Assembly (NCBI GenBank): GCA_915069725.1
Contig: CAJZFF010000058.1
Location: 1 to 8,478, forward strand
Direction of reading: 5' to 3'
Origin: an uncultured Actinomyces sp.
GTDB taxonomy: Bacteria; Actinomycetota; Actinomycetes; Actinomycetales; Actinomycetaceae
Length of the DNA stretch: 8,478 nt
Shown here: piece after piece, positions 5,630-8,478 of the stretch
Layout: the number at the start of each line of letters is the position of its first letter
Numbering within the stretch: position 1 is the stretch's first letter
Position numbers and translations under genes: made by a program
Notes under the pieces: model-generated
Told to the model about the DNA's origin: nothing
The model's input: the letters and a program-made list of their open reading frames with translations, nothing else
Database searches by the model: none

Positions 5630-6615
5630 GCCGGCCCGAGGAGGCCGGGGACCCGGCACAGGACACAACGACCGACTGGTACCGAAGCTTCGAGGTAGAG
5701 CTCGCCTCCCGCGGTCTGCCGTCCTCCGAGGTCGAGCGCACGGCTGCCTCGACCCGGGCGGAGGCCGAGGCGGCCGGGGTGCCACCCGGCAACCTGTACG
5801 GTCCGGCAGTCCTCTACGCCCGCGAGGTCGCCTCTGCACTACGGGACTACCAGGCGGCAGCACCCGCCCCGGCCCCACACGGCGCGTCACCCCACGCCAC
5901 TGCTGACCTCGGCACCACCGGCCCCACCACCGCATCTGCCAAGACTTCGCCCGCATCCCCCGTGGTCCTGCGCCTGAGGGACGTCTCCGCGCGCCGCGGC
6001 AGGCGCACGGTCCTGTCCGACATCAACCTCTCCATCCACCGGGGCGAGGTCGTCGCTGTCGTCGGGGCCAACGGCGCCGGCAAGTCGACCCTGCTTCAGC
6101 TCTGCGCGGGCCTGCTGCGCGCAACCGGCGGGAGTATCGAGAGGACGCCGAACTTCGGCTACGCGCCTCAGCTCGACTCCTTGTCGCCTCTGCTGACGGT
6201 GGACGAGCACCTCCGGCTCTTCGGGGCAGCGCGCGGGATCCGGCAAGGCCGCTCCGTCTCGACCGGCCACCGCCTCCTCACCCGCCTGGGCTGGACCGCT
6301 CGCGGAGACCAGACCGCCGGGACCCTCTCGGGTGGGACCCAGCAGAAGCTCAACGTCGCTCTCGCCCAGCTCGACGCGCCCGATCTACTCCTGCTGGATG
6401 AGCCCTACCAGGGCCTGGACGCCCTGGCCTACGAGGATCTGTGGGCCCTCATCTCGGCCTGGCGCACCTCGGGCGCGGGCGTCCTGGTCGTCACCCACCT
6501 GCTGCGCGATGTCGACCTGGTCGACCGCGTTATCGAGCTGCCGGCCCCGCAGGAGGACGCAAGCCGGGCTGTCCTCCGAATGCCCCGGCGGGTACAGCGA
6601 AAGGAGTCCGCATGA
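5626..6615 (+). CDS. ABC transporter ATPase with N-terminal HAAS-like helical domain
   Basis: A 329-residue protein in two parts. Residues about 16-76 are helical (WYRSFEVELASRGLP, then AREVASALRD) and resemble the HAAS/DUF1700-type domain found next to PadR regulators: an E-L-x3-G-L-P-x2-E start and a G-P-x4-A-REVA end. An Ala/Pro/Thr-rich linker (77-110) joins it to a complete nucleotide-binding domain (113-305). That domain has Walker A GANGAGKST (147-155), Q-loop Q182 in YAPQ, signature LSGGTQQ (234-240), Walker B LLLLDEP (254-260) and switch His291 in VVTHLL. The NBD is exporter-like and would energise the permease encoded next. The ATG at 5626 overlaps the padR stop and is preferred to the in-frame start at 5557, which lies inside padR. 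An ATGA overlap also joins it to the permease gene. The substrate is unknown; HAAS identity is by pattern, less sure than the NBD. Confidence 0.9.
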   Translation: MSRPEEAGDPAQDTTTDWYRSFEVELASRGLPSSEVERTAASTRAEAEAAGVPPGNLYGPAVLYAREVASALRDYQAAAPAPAPHGASPHATADLGTTGPTTASAKTSPASPVVLRLRDVSARRGRRTVLSDINLSIHRGEVVAVVGANGAGKSTLLQLCAGLLRATGGSIERTPNFGYAPQLDSLSPLLTVDEHLRLFGAARGIRQGRSVSTGHRLLTRLGWTARGDQTAGTLSGGTQQKLNVALAQLDAPDLLLLDEPYQGLDALAYEDLWALISAWRTSGAGVLVVTHLLRDVDLVDRVIELPAPQEDASRAVLRMPRRVQRKESA

Positions 6616-7403
6616 GCACCTTGCCTGACCAGTACACGCCGGAGACCAAGTGGGGCCGCTCCGAGGGCGCCCGGTTCCGGGCGAAGGCCGCGACCACGGG
6701 CCTGGTCGCACTCGTCACCCTGCGGGAGCTCGCCCGACGGCGTGGCGCACTCGCACTGGCGACCCTCCTGCCCCTGACCTTCTACCTGGTGCGCCTGGAG
6801 ACGCACTGGACCGCGATCCGGCTCCTGTCGATCGGCCTGGGCTGGGCGACGGCGACGCTGGCGCTGTTCACGCAGGTCTCGTCCCGCTCAGTGGACCGCC
6901 GCCTCGTGGTGAGCGGGGCTCGGCCCGCAAGCCTGCTGCTGGGCCGGTACCTCGCGGTGCTCGGGCTCGGGTGGATCCTCGGCCTCCTCTACAGCGGCCT
7001 CGTCCTGGCCACGATCGGCGACGAGCTCACCCACCCCGGCGCAGTGCCGGTCATGCTGCTGCTGACCGCCACCGTGGCCACTCCCCTGGGCTCCCTGGCC
7101 GCCGCCCTGGTTCCACGGGACCTCGAGGGGGCTCTTCTGCTGCTGTCAGTCATGGCGGTGCAAGTGCTGGTGGATCCTTCCGAGGGCTGGACCCGAGTGC
7201 TGCCGCTGTGGTCGACCCGGGAGCTCGCGAGCGTCGTCGTGGAGAACCTGGGGTCCGAGACCGCCGACTACTTACGCCGGGGCCTAGAGCATGGCGCCGC
7301 CATGGCCGTCCTGCTGACAGCGGCGAGCTGGGCCGTGGGCGTCCTGCGGCTGCGCACGGTCCGCCTCCCGGCCCCGTCCCCTGCCGGGCCGGCCTATTCG
7401 TAG
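6612..7403 (+). CDS. ABC transporter membrane subunit, ABC-2-like, about six helices
   Basis: A 263-residue membrane protein, the partner of the ATPase encoded just upstream. Hydrophobic segments lie at roughly residues 45-60, 68-88, 107-135, 145-166, 172-188 and 226-246, consistent with six transmembrane helices and a cytoplasmic N-terminus of about 40 charged residues. The order and size fit an ABC-2-type exporter permease, though I recognise no diagnostic motif and cannot name a substrate. The ATG at 6612 has AAGGAG 5 bases upstream (6601-6606) and overlaps the ATPase stop by ATGA, so the longer in-frame opening from 6441 is rejected. The gene's last 10 bases overlap the 3' end of dnaB, which runs the other way. 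Antibiotic, peptide or lipid export are all possible. Confidence 0.82.
   Translation: MSTLPDQYTPETKWGRSEGARFRAKAATTGLVALVTLRELARRRGALALATLLPLTFYLVRLETHWTAIRLLSIGLGWATATLALFTQVSSRSVDRRLVVSGARPASLLLGRYLAVLGLGWILGLLYSGLVLATIGDELTHPGAVPVMLLLTATVATPLGSLAAALVPRDLEGALLLLSVMAVQVLVDPSEGWTRVLPLWSTRELASVVVENLGSETADYLRRGLEHGAAMAVLLTAASWAVGVLRLRTVRLPAPSPAGPAYS
7368..7392 (-). terminator. Weak hairpin just after the dnaB stop
   Basis: CCGGCCC (7368-7374) and GGGCCGG (7386-7392) form a 7-bp stem with an 11-base loop immediately downstream of dnaB on the minus strand. It lies inside the last codons of the permease gene. No T-run follows, and in such GC-rich coding sequence it may be chance. Confidence 0.25.
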
Positions 7404-8478
7404 GCGGGCTCGGGGGTGACGTCGCGCGCCATGTTGGCGAAGCGCGAGACGTGCCCCTGGAAGGCCACCGGGATGGTGCGGGTCTGCCCGTTGCGGTGCT
7501 TGGCCACGATGATGTCGGCCTCGCCGGGGCGCTCCTCGTTGTTGTAGTACTCCGGGCGGTGCAGCAGCACGATGATGTCCGCGTCCTGCTCCAGCGACCC
7601 GGACTCGCGCAGGTCGCTCATCTGGGGCTTGTTGCCGGTGCGCTGCTCAGGACCGCGGTTGAGCTGGGCGACGGCGATCACCGGGATCTCCAGCTCCTTG
7701 GCCAGCAGCTTGAGGGAGCGGGAGAACTCGGAGACCTCCTGCTGGCGCGACTCGACGCGCTTGCCCGAGCTCATGAGCTGGAGGTAGTCGATGACCATGA
7801 GCCCCAGGTTGTGCTGCTGCTTCATGCGCAGCGCCTTGGAGCGGATCTCCGGCATCGTGAGGTTGGGCGAGTCGTCGATGAACAGCGGCGCGTTGGAGAC
7901 GGGGTTGTAGGCCACGGCGACGTCGGTCCAGTCGCGGTCCTCCATCTGGCGCGAGCCGCGCAGCTTGTTCATGTCCACGCTGGACTCGGCGGCCAGGATG
8001 CGCATCATGAGCTCCATGCGCCCCATCTCCAGGGAGAAGTAGCAGCTGGTGATGCCGTGGTGGATCGACGCCGAGCGGCAGAAGTCGACGGCGAGCGTGG
8101 ACTTCCCCATGGCGGGACGCGCGGCCACGATGATCATCTGGCCGGGGTGGAGCCCGCCGGTGAGCTCGTCGAGCTCGATGAAGTCGGTGGGCACCCCGGT
8201 CAGCGCCCCGTTATCGCGGTTCTGGGCGGCCTCGATCTCAAGGTTGGCCTCCCCCAGGAGCTCGGAGACGGCGACGTAGTCCTCCTTCTCCCCTTCGTGG
8301 TGGGCCACCGAGTAGACCTCCGCCTCGGCGAGCGTGACGAGCTCGGCGATGTCGCCGGCGTCGGTGGAGTACCCCAGCTGGGTAATGCGGGTACCGGCCT
8401 GGACCAGGCCACGCATGAGCGCCTTGTCCTTGACGATGCGGGCGTAGTAGCCGGCGTTGGCAGCGGTGGGGACGGGGG
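7394..8478 (-). CDS. dnaB: Replicative DNA helicase DnaB, C-terminal 360 residues, cut by window edge
   Basis: The hexameric helicase that unwinds DNA ahead of the replication fork and works with primase. The visible part starts within the N-terminal domain (TAANAGYYARIVKDKALMRG) and includes the whole RecA-like motor domain. Motifs are the Walker A ARPAMGKST (about 8096-8122), Walker B LMVIDYLQLM (about 7772-7801), then AQLNRGPEQR, LRESGSLEQDADII and KHRNGQT, the last carrying the arginine-finger region. The Walker A loop is uninterrupted, so no intein sits at the site often invaded in other actinobacterial and cyanobacterial dnaB genes. The stop TAG at 7394-7396 lies inside the last codons of the convergent permease gene. 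In actinobacteria dnaB usually follows rpsF-ssb-rpsR-rplI, which would lie to the right, outside the window. Confidence 0.97.
   Translation of the reverse strand, partial: PVPTAANAGYYARIVKDKALMRGLVQAGTRITQLGYSTDAGDIAELVTLAEAEVYSVAHHEGEKEDYVAVSELLGEANLEIEAAQNRDNGALTGVPTDFIELDELTGGLHPGQMIIVAARPAMGKSTLAVDFCRSASIHHGITSCYFSLEMGRMELMMRILAAESSVDMNKLRGSRQMEDRDWTDVAVAYNPVSNAPLFIDDSPNLTMPEIRSKALRMKQQHNLGLMVIDYLQLMSSGKRVESRQQEVSEFSRSLKLLAKELEIPVIAVAQLNRGPEQRTGNKPQMSDLRESGSLEQDADIIVLLHRPEYYNNEERPGEADIIVAKHRNGQTRTIPVAFQGHVSRFANMARDVTPEPAYE

Noticed and set aside
6441..6611. Longer start for the permease
   Set aside because: It overlaps the ATPase Walker B and switch region in another frame; AAGGAG before 6612 fixes the start.
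1..8478. tRNA, rRNA, CRISPR array, transposase or prophage gene
   Set aside because: No cloverleaf, regular repeat-spacer series, integrase or transposase motif was seen on either strand.

Overview
The window reads as chromosomal DNA of a high-GC actinobacterium. Third codon positions are almost all G or C, genes overlap by ATGA junctions, and the PadR, HxlR and ThiD-type PdxK families appear beside dnaB. An Actinomyces-like (Actinomycetales) source is my best guess from protein style and codon use, but no rRNA or other marker is present to fix it.

Left part, minus strand (1-3306). The 5' end of an L-serine dehydratase gene is cut by the window edge. Upstream of it, 61 bases away on the same strand, is a complete amylosucrase gene (359-2362), a GH13 enzyme acting on sucrose. 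A 392-base non-coding stretch follows (2363-2754). It is rich in short repeats: a 13-bp direct repeat at 22-bp period, an 8-bp direct repeat joined to an inverted repeat, a 10-bp-arm hairpin and six copies of GTCCCCG. An HxlR-family regulator (2755 to about 3123 or 3306) comes next, and its translation start is a real puzzle.

Middle part, plus strand (3348-4964). The HxlR gene is divergent from a small NAD(P)-binding reductase-like protein (3450-4061). Between them a perfect 15-bp palindrome lies in the spacer of a good -35/-10 promoter, as expected for local HxlR repression. A hairpin then separates this gene from a B. subtilis-PdxK-like pyridoxine kinase (4158-4964), which is followed by a very strong hairpin terminator.

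Right part. A 314-base intergenic stretch (4965-5278) holds that terminator, a 115-bp segment bounded by perfect 11-bp inverted repeats, and an AT-rich dyad immediately before a PadR regulator. Three plus-strand genes linked by ATGA overlaps follow (5279-7403): PadR regulator, ABC ATPase and six-helix ABC permease. The ATPase has an extra N-terminal helical domain that looks like the PadR-associated HAAS domain. This cassette is the most interesting feature of the window. Its last gene converges on and overlaps by 10 bases the 3' end of dnaB, the replicative helicase, which runs off the right edge.
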